The position numbers were made by a program, and so were the translations under genes. The notes beneath the pieces were generated by a model. That model saw only the letters and a program-made list of their open reading frames with translations. It was not told the DNA's origin and searched no databases. Positions 4,939 through 11,269 of a DNA stretch of 15,563 nucleotides are shown here, piece by piece (within the stretch, counting starts at the first letter, position 1; the number at the start of each line of letters is the position of its first letter). Source of the stretch: JAFGTE01 sp965369305 (GTDB lineage: Bacteria; Patescibacteriota; Gracilibacteria; UM-FILTER-43-11); NCBI GenBank assembly GCA_965369305.1, contig CBDUQG010000020.1, positions 1 through 15,563 of the forward strand, in the 5' to 3' direction.

Positions 4939-6477
4939 ATGCATTCAAGAACTAAAACACCAGGTCGTTCGAGTCTGGACATCCAAGTCACCAAGCCCTT
5001 TAGAGCACCAAGGACTCCTCGCTTTAAAGAAGAAAGTGAGGGTCATTTGGAGCTTTCTTATGAAGAGCTTCAGGAAAAAAATCTAGAAATTCGCGAAAAA
5101 GTCGAAGCCGGCAAGGGTGAAGAAGTGGAGGCATCAATCAAGGATGAATTAAAGAAGGGTAAAGGAATTAAGGCTGTCACGGTCTGTTTCACTGATGCTG
5201 AAGGGAAGCTCCACACACTAGACTACGACAAGGACTTCCTTCTCGAGTCAGAAAAAAACCTCACTTTTGATGGCTCTTCTATTAATGGACTCAGCAAACT
5301 TGAGATGGCTGATCTTAGGCTTAAGCTCGACTGGTCATCTTTTAAATGGCCACCTGCTGACGTATTTGGTGCTGGCAAAGTACTTGTCTTTGCCGACGTA
5401 CACGATCAGGAAGGCAATCCCTATGAAGGAGACTATCGCTCAAAACTCAAAGCGGAGCTAGAAGAGCTTAAAAAGAAAGATGGTACCATCATGAGCGTCG
5501 CACCTGAGATCGAGGGTTTTTTACTCGAAGGATTAAATGCCGAAAAACACTTTGATTCACGTGAAGGTATGAAACCTGCATCTGAAGGTGGCTACTACAA
5601 CGCCTTGCCTCAAGACGAACTTCGAGTCTTCATCGACAATCTGGCAGAAGCCACCAGAGCTCTAGGATTTCGAAATGAAAAGGATCATCCTGAAGTAGCT
5701 CCCGGGCAGTTTGAGCTGAACTACCGCCACAGGCACGCCCTGCATGCAGCCGACCAAATCCTTCTTTACAAACTGACCGCCAGGCAGCTCGCTGCTCATA
5801 TGGGTCATACCGCCTCATTTCTTCCCAAGCCTATTGCCGGCATCAACGGAAGTGGAATGCACACAAACATCTCGCTTCAAAAAGAAGGTAAGAATCTTTT
5901 CTATGATACCGATGGACCAGACAAGCTCTCAAAGCAGGCCAGGATGTTTATCGCCGGTGTACTTAGCCGAGGCGAAGAGATGTCTCTTGTCCTGAACTCG
6001 AGTGTGAACGCTCACCGAAGGCTGGATCCAAACTTTGAAGCACCGAATGAAATCAAGACTTCCGCTTCCGACCGCAGTGCCATGGTCCGTGTACCGCTCG
6101 GCAACGAGAAATCTGCCCGTATGGAAGTACGGACCGTTGCCCCTGATGCGAATCCTTATTTGGCGCTCACGCTAATCCTGCGTGCTGGTCTTGAAGGAAC
6201 ACTGGCCGAAGGTGACAAGAAAGCTGAACTAGAAAAACTGCTTGGCAAAGACCGCGACATCGCTAAACTCCCTGGAACCATCCAAGATGCCATCAAGGCT
6301 TTTGAAGATAGTGAGTGGGCTGAAGAGGTTATGGGTGCTGAGAATAAGGCCAAATTCTTAGAGCTGAAGCAAGCTGTGGCGGACCGTTCACCTAAAGATC
6401 TGGGAACCAAAGTGAAGAAGTGGGAAATTCTCGATCACCACGAAGTACGTAATCAGAGCCTATCAAAAGACTTCTAG
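4939..6477 (+). CDS. glnA: Glutamine synthetase, type I, with N-terminal extension
   Basis: 512 residues. It joins ammonia to glutamate using ATP. The active-site motifs are in order: DGSS (111-114), EIEGFLLE (190-197), HPEVAPGQFELNYR (250-263), NGSGMH (303-308), NAHRRLDP (357-364), DRSAMVRVP (378-386) and RMEVR (394-398). The region where regulated GSI-beta enzymes carry the adenylylated Tyr shows no NLYDLP-like segment (it reads KLLGKDRDIAKLPG), so AMP control is unlikely. About 75 residues precede the beta-grasp domain: a basic, Pro-rich stretch and then a charged helical segment (about 40-75). The next in-frame Met is at 123, past the first active-site motif, so the extension is real. The stop is TAG. 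The divergent TrmB regulator is a candidate controller. Confidence 0.96.
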   Translation: MHSRTKTPGRSSLDIQVTKPFRAPRTPRFKEESEGHLELSYEELQEKNLEIREKVEAGKGEEVEASIKDELKKGKGIKAVTVCFTDAEGKLHTLDYDKDFLLESEKNLTFDGSSINGLSKLEMADLRLKLDWSSFKWPPADVFGAGKVLVFADVHDQEGNPYEGDYRSKLKAELEELKKKDGTIMSVAPEIEGFLLEGLNAEKHFDSREGMKPASEGGYYNALPQDELRVFIDNLAEATRALGFRNEKDHPEVAPGQFELNYRHRHALHAADQILLYKLTARQLAAHMGHTASFLPKPIAGINGSGMHTNISLQKEGKNLFYDTDGPDKLSKQARMFIAGVLSRGEEMSLVLNSSVNAHRRLDPNFEAPNEIKTSASDRSAMVRVPLGNEKSARMEVRTVAPDANPYLALTLILRAGLEGTLAEGDKKAELEKLLGKDRDIAKLPGTIQDAIKAFEDSEWAEEVMGAENKAKFLELKQAVADRSPKDLGTKVKKWEILDHHEVRNQSLSKDF

Positions 6478-6495
6478 CCCTTACGTCAAATAGTT

Positions 6496-6524
6496 TTGAC
6501 AAAAATCAGCCTGTTCATTAAACT
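6496..6524 (+). promoter_or_regulatory. Promoter for rpmG
   Basis: A perfect TTGACA (6496-6501) and TAAACT (6519-6524) are separated by 17 bp. The -35 box lies in a small hairpin, GTCAAA-TAGT-TTTGAC (6485-6500), and the whole promoter overlaps the stem that follows glnA. The predicted leader is about 30 nt. Confidence 0.55.
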
Positions 6525-6538
6525 GAGCGGGCTGATTT
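6503..6538 (+). terminator. Stem-loop after glnA, possible terminator
   Basis: AAATCAGCC (6503-6511) pairs perfectly with GGCTGATTT (6530-6538), a 9-bp stem with an 18-nt loop. The T tail is short (ATTTCGGTT), so termination may be weak. The rpmG -10 box sits in the loop. Confidence 0.4.
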
Positions 6539-6560
6539 CGGTTCACTAATCAAATTTCAC

Positions 6561-6746
6561 ATGCCACGCGGAAAGAATACCAACGTTTATCTGTCTTGTA
6601 AGGACTGCAAAATGCAGAACTACAAAACTCGGATCAACAAGAAAACGATCACCGGCAAACTGGAACACAAGAAGTATTGTTCAAAATGCCGCAAATCCAC
6701 CGTGCACGCTAGTGGTAGCGAAATCAAGCACAGCTCTGGCAAGTAA
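6561..6746 (+). CDS. rpmG: 50S ribosomal protein L33
   Basis: 61 residues with the zinc-ribbon cysteine pairs CKDC (13-16) and CSKC (40-43) and the central NYKTRINKK motif usual for L33. The protein is part of the large subunit near the tRNA E site. The cysteine-containing (zinc-binding) form is seen. The C-terminus extends slightly past the usual end (HASGSEIKHSSGK). It starts at ATG without a Shine-Dalgarno sequence and ends 11 bp before the stop codon of the convergent sugar transferase gene, with no clear terminator between them. Confidence 0.96.
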   Translation: MPRGKNTNVYLSCKDCKMQNYKTRINKKTITGKLEHKKYCSKCRKSTVHASGSEIKHSSGK

Positions 6747-6757
6747 CATCTGCCTCT

Positions 6758-8179
6758 TTAATGGCCATCGGCTCGCAGGACGACGCCGATGCTTTTTAGG
6801 ATGATTTTGAGGTCTAGGAGGATGGACCAATTTTCAATGTAGTAAAAATCTAGCTTCACTTCATCTTCAAAATCCAAGTTGGAACGACCACTGATCTGAG
6901 CCAGACCAGTCACGCCAGGCTTCACTGCAAAGACCTTATGATGGTCTTTTTTGTACTGGTCTACTTCTTCAGGCAAGTGAGGACGCGGGCCGACCAGGCT
7001 AATGGTTCCAAAAAGCACATTAAAGAGCTGAGGCAGCTCATCGATACTGGTTTTTCGGAGGAAACGACCAAGACGAGTCACGCGCGGATCTTCTTTGATC
7101 TTAAAGAGTGGCCCTTTTCGCTCATTTTTGCTCAAAAGCTCAGCCTTTTTGGCGTCTGCATTCACTATCATGGAGCGGAACTTAAAGATGTCAAAAACCC
7201 TGTCTTTGTGTTTACGACGACTACGGTAAAAGGCGGGGCCAGGTGAATCCAGTTTGATCAAAATAGGCACGATGATCCAAATCGGAATAAGAACCTGAAT
7301 CAGAATGAGACTAAAAACAATGTCAAAGACACGCTTGTAAACGGTCCCCCACCCTTCCAGAGGGGTTTGTTTGAGACTAATCACCGGAACATCGTCAATC
7401 ATTTCCATTTCTACATTCACACTCTGAAGTCTGAGCACTTCTGGAATAAAGTAATAGTGAATTTGATGGGCACGGCAAAAAGAAAGAAGCTCTCCGTTTG
7501 AAAGGCTGTCAAAGGTGGGCTCAGCTTGAATAATCTCTTCAACCCCGTATTTGTGAACCATAGCCTCAAGCTGGCCGATGGTGCCAACAATCTTAAGCGA
7601 ACCTTTTTTGCGAGATTCATGCTCATTGGCCAGAGCACCAACCACCCTATAGCGCTTATCGAGCTTAAGGACTCTGTAACAGCGATCTGCAAAATTGTTA
7701 ACGCCCATAAAAAGCACTCTGGTTTGGCCAATGCCAAAGCGATAAAGCAGCTCCTGCACCAGTAAAATCAGAATGCGACCAGTGGTGATAAACACAATGG
7801 AAAAAAGCCAGATATGGGCCAAGGCAATACGCGAGAAGAAGAGCTCATGAACAACCAGAAAGTAGTAAGCAATGATGAACATGAGCCAGGCTGACACCAG
7901 AAAGCCGATACGCAAAAAAGTCTTTCCGAAGCGCTCTACGGATTTAATTGAATAAAGGCCGTTGAACATAAAGAGGATGATCAAAAAAACGGTCGCCCAG
8001 AGGGAGAACTTTAAAAAGTCATCAAAAGGCGGAAGCTGCTCCGGGAAAAAATGGTACTGAACGCCTGGAATGAGGTCAGTGATCGGCCTGATCCTATAGG
8101 CGACCAAAAAGGCCGCGACAGTGGCGAGAAAATCAACAGGTAGGCGCAGAATTTCAAAGAAAAGCTTTGATTTCTTCAT
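6758..8179 (-). CDS. Polyprenyl-phosphate sugar phosphotransferase (exopolysaccharide-type)
   Basis: 473 residues. Four to five TM helices fill about 1-145, followed by a cytosolic Rossmann-like CoA-binding-type domain (about 150-250), another TM helix (about 285-308) and the bacterial sugar transferase domain. Motifs in that domain are KFRSM (333-337), KEDPRVTRLGRFLRK (362-376, with the Asp-Glu catalytic pair nearby), SIDELPQLFNVL, VGPRP (396-400), PGVTGLAQISGR (421-432) and YIENWS (447-452). The family moves a sugar-1-phosphate from a nucleotide sugar to undecaprenyl phosphate, the first step of exopolysaccharide or glycan synthesis at the inner membrane. The sugar cannot be told. No other glycan genes are nearby. 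It follows the RNase P RNA gene on the same strand. Confidence 0.93.
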   Translation of the reverse strand: MKKSKLFFEILRLPVDFLATVAAFLVAYRIRPITDLIPGVQYHFFPEQLPPFDDFLKFSLWATVFLIILFMFNGLYSIKSVERFGKTFLRIGFLVSAWLMFIIAYYFLVVHELFFSRIALAHIWLFSIVFITTGRILILLVQELLYRFGIGQTRVLFMGVNNFADRCYRVLKLDKRYRVVGALANEHESRKKGSLKIVGTIGQLEAMVHKYGVEEIIQAEPTFDSLSNGELLSFCRAHQIHYYFIPEVLRLQSVNVEMEMIDDVPVISLKQTPLEGWGTVYKRVFDIVFSLILIQVLIPIWIIVPILIKLDSPGPAFYRSRRKHKDRVFDIFKFRSMIVNADAKKAELLSKNERKGPLFKIKEDPRVTRLGRFLRKTSIDELPQLFNVLFGTISLVGPRPHLPEEVDQYKKDHHKVFAVKPGVTGLAQISGRSNLDFEDEVKLDFYYIENWSILLDLKIILKSIGVVLRADGH

Positions 8180-8201
8180 AAAAAGACGGGTTGCTAGTGA
8201 A

Positions 8202-8231
8202 ATTTTAAACTCATAAGCCGAGTTCTGTCAC
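8202..8231 (-). promoter_or_regulatory. Possible promoter for the sugar phosphotransferase inside the end of rnpB
   Basis: On the minus strand GTGACA (8226-8231) and TAAAAT (8202-8207) are separated by 18 bp, giving a leader of about 16 nt. Both boxes lie within the 3' end of the RNase P RNA, including its P1 strand, so the match may be fortuitous and read-through from rnpB is an alternative. Confidence 0.35.
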
Positions 8232-8542
8232 CTGCCCAAAGGCAAGCGAGTAGTCATCTATCTAAGCGGTAGCAGAAATGGTATAACGAGCCATTACATA
8301 TTCCATTCCCCCATGCATAACCTTGCACCAGGTGGGGTTTACCACCCTCTGATATCACTACCAGAAGGACCGTGCTGATTATCACGGACGTTTCATTCTT
8401 AGCCTTGCGGCAGACATAGTTTCTGTGGCACTTTCCCTAAACTGACATTACGGCCAGCTCGGTCGCCGTTAGCGACCACCCTGCTCTCAGGTGCTCGGAC
8501 TTTCCTCTCTGATTAAATCAGAGCGACTACTACGGTTTAAAA
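8203..8542 (-). ncRNA. rnpB: RNase P RNA, class A
   Basis: On the minus strand the 5' conserved GAGGAAAGTCCGAGC and the 3' conserved ACAGAACTCGGCTTAT are both present, with AACGGCGACCGAGCTGG-type and GGGTAAACCCC-like segments between. The ends are set by P1: TTTTAAAC (8535-8542 on the plus strand as GTTTAAAA) pairs with GTTTAAAA (8203-8210). The length of about 340 nt is usual for the class. It is the catalytic RNA that removes tRNA 5' leaders, and it sits between a sugar transferase gene and a divergent tRNA cluster. Confidence 0.95.
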
Positions 8543-8606
8543 GATACATTAGCATAGGGTTTATAACACATTTGCAGGAATTATGCTATAAAAACTCAAT
8601 AAGTAA

Positions 8607-8636
8607 TTGACAGCTAGCGCCAATTTCAATTAACTT
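8607..8636 (+). promoter_or_regulatory. Promoter of the Thr-Pro-Leu tRNA cluster
   Basis: A perfect TTGACA (8607-8612) and TAACTT (8631-8636) are separated by 18 bp. The -10 sequence is the same as before the other tRNA-Thr unit. The transcript would start near 8643 and include the truncated tRNA copy. Confidence 0.45.
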
Positions 8637-8667
8637 TATTGTCGCCTTATCACTTAGGGTAAAAAAA

Positions 8668-8763
8668 CATTAGCCACCTTAGCTCAGTTGCGCTGTCGAA
8701 GACAACAGAGCCTAAATAGGCACGCTCGGTGTAGCGTATAAATAGCACCAAATTAAGTCATTA
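8668..8763 (+). repeat. tRNA-Thr-linked repeat element, copy B (truncated tRNA 5' end plus core)
   Basis: A 23-nt direct repeat, CATTA plus the first 18 nt of the tRNA-Thr(TGT) gene, occurs at 8668-8690 and again at 8759-8781. After the first copy comes the 38-nt core (8691-8728) shared with copy A. The core has a TGTC-GAA-GACA hairpin and a perfect GCCT-AAAT-AGGC hairpin (8710-8721). GGTG (8728-8731) could pair with CACC of the element's tRNA copy or with a CACC at about 8746-8749. In the tail, TAAATAGCACC repeats part of the core's TAAATAGGCAC. No anticodon arm is present. The tRNA part matches this locus's own tRNA, not the one at copy A. Confidence 0.75.
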
Positions 8764-8839
8764 GCCACCTTAGCTCAGTTGGTAGAGCGCCCGCCTTGTA
8801 AGCGGATTGTCGCCGGTTCGATCCCGGCAGGTGGCTCCA
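8764..8839 (+). tRNA. tRNA-Thr (TGT)
   Basis: 76 nt. Acceptor GCCACCT/AGGTGGC, discriminator T, encoded CCA. Anticodon loop CTTGTAA gives anticodon TGT; the stem CCCGC/GCGGA has one C-A mismatch at its outer end. T arm is GCCGG-TTCGATC-CCGGC. It is four bases upstream of tRNA-Pro. Confidence 0.96.
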
Positions 8840-8843
8840 GGTT

Positions 8844-8920
8844 CGGGGAGTAGCTCAGTTGGCTAGAGTGCGCGGTTTGGGACCGTGAGGTCGCAGGTTC
8901 AAGTCCTGTCTCCCCGACCA
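8844..8920 (+). tRNA. tRNA-Pro (TGG)
   Basis: 77 nt. Acceptor CGGGGAG/CTCCCCG, discriminator A, encoded CCA. Anticodon stem CGCGG/CCGTG with loop TTTGGGA gives anticodon TGG. It is probably transcribed with the preceding tRNA-Thr. Confidence 0.96.
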
Positions 8921-8931
8921 CTTCAAAATTT

Positions 8932-9018
8932 GCTCAGGTGGCGGAATTGGTAGACGCGCACGCTTCAGGAGCGTGTGGGAGCAATCCCGTGGAGGTTCAA
9001 GTCCTCTCCTGAGCACCA
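8932..9018 (+). tRNA. tRNA-Leu (CAG)
   Basis: 87 nt. Acceptor GCTCAGG/CCTGAGC, discriminator A, encoded CCA. Anticodon stem CACGC/GCGTG with loop TTCAGGA gives anticodon CAG. The long variable arm (GTGGGAGCAATCCCGT) is as expected for class II leucine tRNA. Confidence 0.96.
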
Positions 9019-9085
9019 TATTTCGTTTGCATTTTGATAGCAAAGGCATTAAGTTAGAATGCGCAGAAAATGAATAAAACAACGT

Positions 9086-9170
9086 GGGTAGGTACCGAAG
9101 CGGTCAAACGGGTCTGGCTGTAAACCAGATGGCTCTGCCTTCAGGGGTTCGAATCCCTTCCTGCCCACCA
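9086..9170 (+). tRNA. tRNA-Tyr (GTA)
   Basis: 85 nt. Acceptor GGGTAGG/CCTGCCC with one G-U pair, discriminator A, encoded CCA. Loop CTGTAAA gives anticodon GTA, and a long variable arm fits bacterial tyrosine tRNA. The 67-nt gap after tRNA-Leu contains a good -10 (TAGAAT, 9055-9060) but only a poor -35, so it may have its own promoter. Confidence 0.96.
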
Positions 9171-9194
9171 CCACTAAGAAGTGACATTATGCTA

Positions 9195-9223
9195 TTGCCA
9201 TTTCTTCTTCAAAATGCTATAAT
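9195..9223 (+). promoter_or_regulatory. Upstream promoter (P1) before the pilin gene
   Basis: TTGCCA (9195-9200), 17-bp spacer and perfect TATAAT (9218-9223) with an extended TGC. The start would be near 9230, giving a leader of about 125 nt that can fold. Confidence 0.65.
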
Positions 9224-9234
9224 ATTATGAGTAG

Positions 9235-9314
9235 AAGGGTTTAAATCCTAAAAAACTAAAAAATCAATCAAGGATTTGTCAATAAGTAAGTTGTTGACCG
9301 CATTTAAAACCCTT
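9235..9314 (+). repeat. Nested inverted repeats in the pilin leader
   Basis: AAGGGTTTAAAT (9235-9246) is complementary to ATTTAAAACCCTT (9302-9314) with a single extra base. Inside, AAATCCT (9243-9249) pairs with AGGATTT (9271-9277). The two stems share bases 9243-9246, so they exclude each other in part. The outer right arm overlaps the spacer of the downstream promoter. Confidence 0.5.
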
Positions 9315-9323
9315 TGCTATAAT
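9294..9323 (+). promoter_or_regulatory. Main promoter (P2) of the pilin gene
   Basis: TTGACC (9294-9299) and a perfect TATAAT (9318-9323) with extended TGC are separated by 18 bp. This is one of the strongest matches in the window; the leader would be about 25 nt. Confidence 0.75.
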
Positions 9324-9354
9324 CTCTACGAAATTACAAATTAAATACACAAAA

Positions 9355-9714
9355 ATGAAAAATCTCATCGTTAAAGCCTCAACAGCTGCTGCGTCTCTTG
9401 GACTCTTCGCGAGTAATGCCTTTGCCCAGAGTGCTGCTTTTTTTGACAATCCGCAAGGAGGGGCTGCTCCTTCTGCCGCGGCACAAGGAACGCTGGGGCA
9501 GAACGTTACACTGATTATTAACTACTTCCTCGGTATCCTCGGCCTAGTTGCTGTAGCCTTCCTGATTTACGCTGGTGTGCTCATGGTGACTGCCGGTGGT
9601 AATGACGAGCAGATTGGTAAGGCTCGAAAGATCATCACTTACGCCGTTATCGGTATCGTGATTATCCTCCTGTCTTGGACCATCGTTACCTTCGTTGCTT
9701 CTGCACTCGGATAA
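9355..9714 (+). CDS. T4SS-type pilin family protein (TrbC/VirB2-like)
   Basis: 119 residues. A signal peptide with basic start and hydrophobic core is likely to be cut after ANAFA (24/25). A short Gly/Ala/Ser-rich segment follows, then two membrane helices at about 50-79 and 93-117. Between them is a polar turn, GGNDEQIGKARK, which with the following ITYAVIGIVIILLSWTIV is typical of the small pilin-like proteins often seen in CPR genomes. In related systems such proteins form pili or sit at secretion channels, but no other secretion genes are in the window. The strong promoter and terminator on either side suggest a highly expressed single-gene unit. The tandem promoters suggest regulated expression. 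Confidence 0.85.
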   Translation: MKNLIVKASTAAASLGLFASNAFAQSAAFFDNPQGGAAPSAAAQGTLGQNVTLIINYFLGILGLVAVAFLIYAGVLMVTAGGNDEQIGKARKIITYAVIGIVIILLSWTIVTFVASALG

Positions 9715-9744
9715 GAAGGAAATCGTTTAAGCATCAAAAAGCCC

Positions 9745-9770
9745 GCCCACCTTGTGTGGTGGGCTTTTTT
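9745..9770. terminator. Strong terminator between the pilin and PRC-barrel genes
   Basis: GCCCACC (9745-9751) pairs with GGTGGGC (9758-9764) around TTGTGT and is followed by T6. An AAAAAGCCC tract on the left allows it to work for the convergent minus-strand gene as well. Confidence 0.92.
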
Positions 9771-9781
9771 GTTATTTGACT

Positions 9782-10318
9782 CTAGCCAGCAGCAGCCTCT
9801 GGTGTACTTGCCATGATTGACTCCTTCTTCGTCGCATCATCATTCACCAGAATGAGTCCGGGTAGCACTTTGAGAATCTTGCCGTAAGAAAAGATTCTTT
9901 GATCCAGGGCAAAGAGTCCCAGAAAAGTCTTCCGGGAATGAATCTGCTTCAGGGCATAGGTAGCTGTATCGAAACTCAGATTCACGCAGCTTCCGTAAGA
10001 CTGTCCTGCTTCGTTTTCCACAGCACTCCCCAAAAAAACTCGACCGTCATCCAGGATGTCTTTGATTCGTATCACGTCGTTAGCCTCGGCAATCACATGA
10101 GCCGACTTAATATAAAGGTGCTTCTTAAATTCAAGAATGTCAGATGTTTTAAGAATAGCGTTCTTGAGGCCGATTTCTTTAGGCTTCACCCAAAAGGCCT
10201 CGATCATACCACTGTCAGGGGCGACGATAATACCATTCACCATGGCCAGAACTTCTCCAGAGTCAAACTCCAGCACCTTGGCGCCAATCATAGAGCGATA
10301 ATCCTTTATCATATCCAC
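9782..10318 (-). CDS. PRC-barrel domain protein
   Basis: 178 residues with two PRC-barrel-like halves. The first, at about 10-75, reads IGAKVLEFDSGEVLAMVNGI with PDSGMIEAFWVKP after it. The second, at about 90-130, carries the VFLGSAVENEAGQSYGSCV pattern. The C-terminal part has further beta strands (ILKVLPGLILVND). It lacks a signal peptide or membrane helix and should be cytosolic. PRC-barrels occur in RimM and in photosynthetic reaction centre H subunits; here no partner domain is visible, so no role is proposed. The start ATG at 10318 could alternatively be the Met two codons on. The stop is TAG. Confidence 0.8.
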   Translation of the reverse strand: MDMIKDYRSMIGAKVLEFDSGEVLAMVNGIIVAPDSGMIEAFWVKPKEIGLKNAILKTSDILEFKKHLYIKSAHVIAEANDVIRIKDILDDGRVFLGSAVENEAGQSYGSCVNLSFDTATYALKQIHSRKTFLGLFALDQRIFSYGKILKVLPGLILVNDDATKKESIMASTPEAAAG

Positions 10319-10330
10319 AGCTTAATAACA

Positions 10331-10359
10331 TTTACTAAATTGAGCAAATTCATTACCAT
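10331..10359 (+). promoter_or_regulatory. Possible promoter of tRNA-Pro(GGG)
   Basis: TTTACT (10331-10336) and TACCAT (10354-10359) are 17 bp apart, with each box matching four of six consensus bases. The start would be about 5 nt before the tRNA. Confidence 0.35.
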
Positions 10360-10370
10360 ACGGGACGTGT

Positions 10371-10447
10371 CGGGGTGTAGTTCAGTTGGCTAGAATGCAC
10401 GGCTGGGGGTCGTGTGGTCGCAGGTTCGAGTCCTGTCACCCCGACCA
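10371..10447 (+). tRNA. tRNA-Pro (GGG)
   Basis: 77 nt. Acceptor CGGGGTG/CACCCCG, discriminator A, encoded CCA. Anticodon stem CACGG/TCGTG with loop CTGGGGG gives anticodon GGG. It is the second proline tRNA in the window. Confidence 0.96.
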
Positions 10448-10473
10448 TCTACTTTCCTTTGCCAGAAGGGCCT

Positions 10474-10502
10474 TTTTCAGGTAACATCTTCACACATATA
10501 AC
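10474..10502 (+). promoter_or_regulatory. Promoter of the suf operon, predicting a nearly leaderless mRNA
   Basis: TTTTCA (10474-10479) and TATAAC (10497-10502) are 17 bp apart. Transcription would begin near 10509, about 3 nt before the sufC ATG at 10512. Confidence 0.5.
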
Positions 10503-10511
10503 CTAGATGTC

Positions 10512-11267
10512 ATGACCCCTCTACTGCAAATCAAGGACCTGGAAGTGAAAATTGAAGACAAGACCATTCTCCAGGGCGTTAATTTAACGATCAACGAAGG
10601 AGAAGTGCACACCATCATGGGACCAAACGGCTCCGGGAAGAGCACGCTTTCAAATGTGATCATGGGACATCCCAAGTATGAAGTCACCGGTGGAGACATC
10701 ATTTACCGTGGGCAGAGCATTCTAGAGATGGAACCACACGAAAGAGCCCTCATCGGCATCTTCCTGGCTTTTCAGTATCCCAAAGAAATTGCCGGTGTCA
10801 CCCTAGAAGAATTCTTGATGGCCGCCTACCGGGCCAAGCAGGCACACACTGACCCTGAGAAGCCACCAATTCTGGTTTTCCGCTTTCAGAAAATGCTGAA
10901 GGAGGTCATGGCAGAACTCAAGATGCCCGAAGACTTCGCCAATAGATTCCTAAATCACGGCTTTTCCGGTGGTGAAAAGAAGAAAGCGGAGGCCCTTCAG
11001 ATGGCTGTATTAAAGCCTGACCTGGCCGTGATGGATGAAACAGATTCAGGACTAGACGTAGATGCACTTAAGACCATTTCAACCAACGTCGATAAAGTCA
11101 TGCGCGGACGCGAAAAGACGGGTGTGCTCCTGGTAACGCACTATCAAAGAATTCTCAAACACCTCAAGCCTGACTATGTCCATGTGATGAAAAATGGTCG
11201 CCTGGTTAAATCAGGGGGTCCTGAACTCGCTCACGAACTCGAAGAAAAAGGTTACGAACATCTATAA
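10512..11267 (+). CDS. sufC: Fe-S cluster assembly ATPase SufC
   Basis: 251 residues, an ABC-type ATPase. Walker A GPNGSGKST is at 37-45, the Q-loop AFQYP at 86-90, the SufC-type signature FSGGEKKKAEALQMAV at 151-166 and Walker B with the D-loop LAVMDETDSGLD at 171-182. SufC drives conformational change of the SufB-SufC2-SufD scaffold during cluster assembly in the cytosol. It is the first gene of a five-gene operon; sufB follows after 2 nt. The ATG lies at or next to the predicted transcription start and has no Shine-Dalgarno sequence. Confidence 0.97.
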   Translation: MTPLLQIKDLEVKIEDKTILQGVNLTINEGEVHTIMGPNGSGKSTLSNVIMGHPKYEVTGGDIIYRGQSILEMEPHERALIGIFLAFQYPKEIAGVTLEEFLMAAYRAKQAHTDPEKPPILVFRFQKMLKEVMAELKMPEDFANRFLNHGFSGGEKKKAEALQMAVLKPDLAVMDETDSGLDVDALKTISTNVDKVMRGREKTGVLLVTHYQRILKHLKPDYVHVMKNGRLVKSGGPELAHELEEKGYEHL

Positions 11268-11269
11268 AA

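Noticed and set aside
8668..8763. CRISPR-like or integron attC repeat
   Set aside because: Copies are single per locus and tied to a tRNA end, without regular spacers, cas genes or convincing attC core sites.
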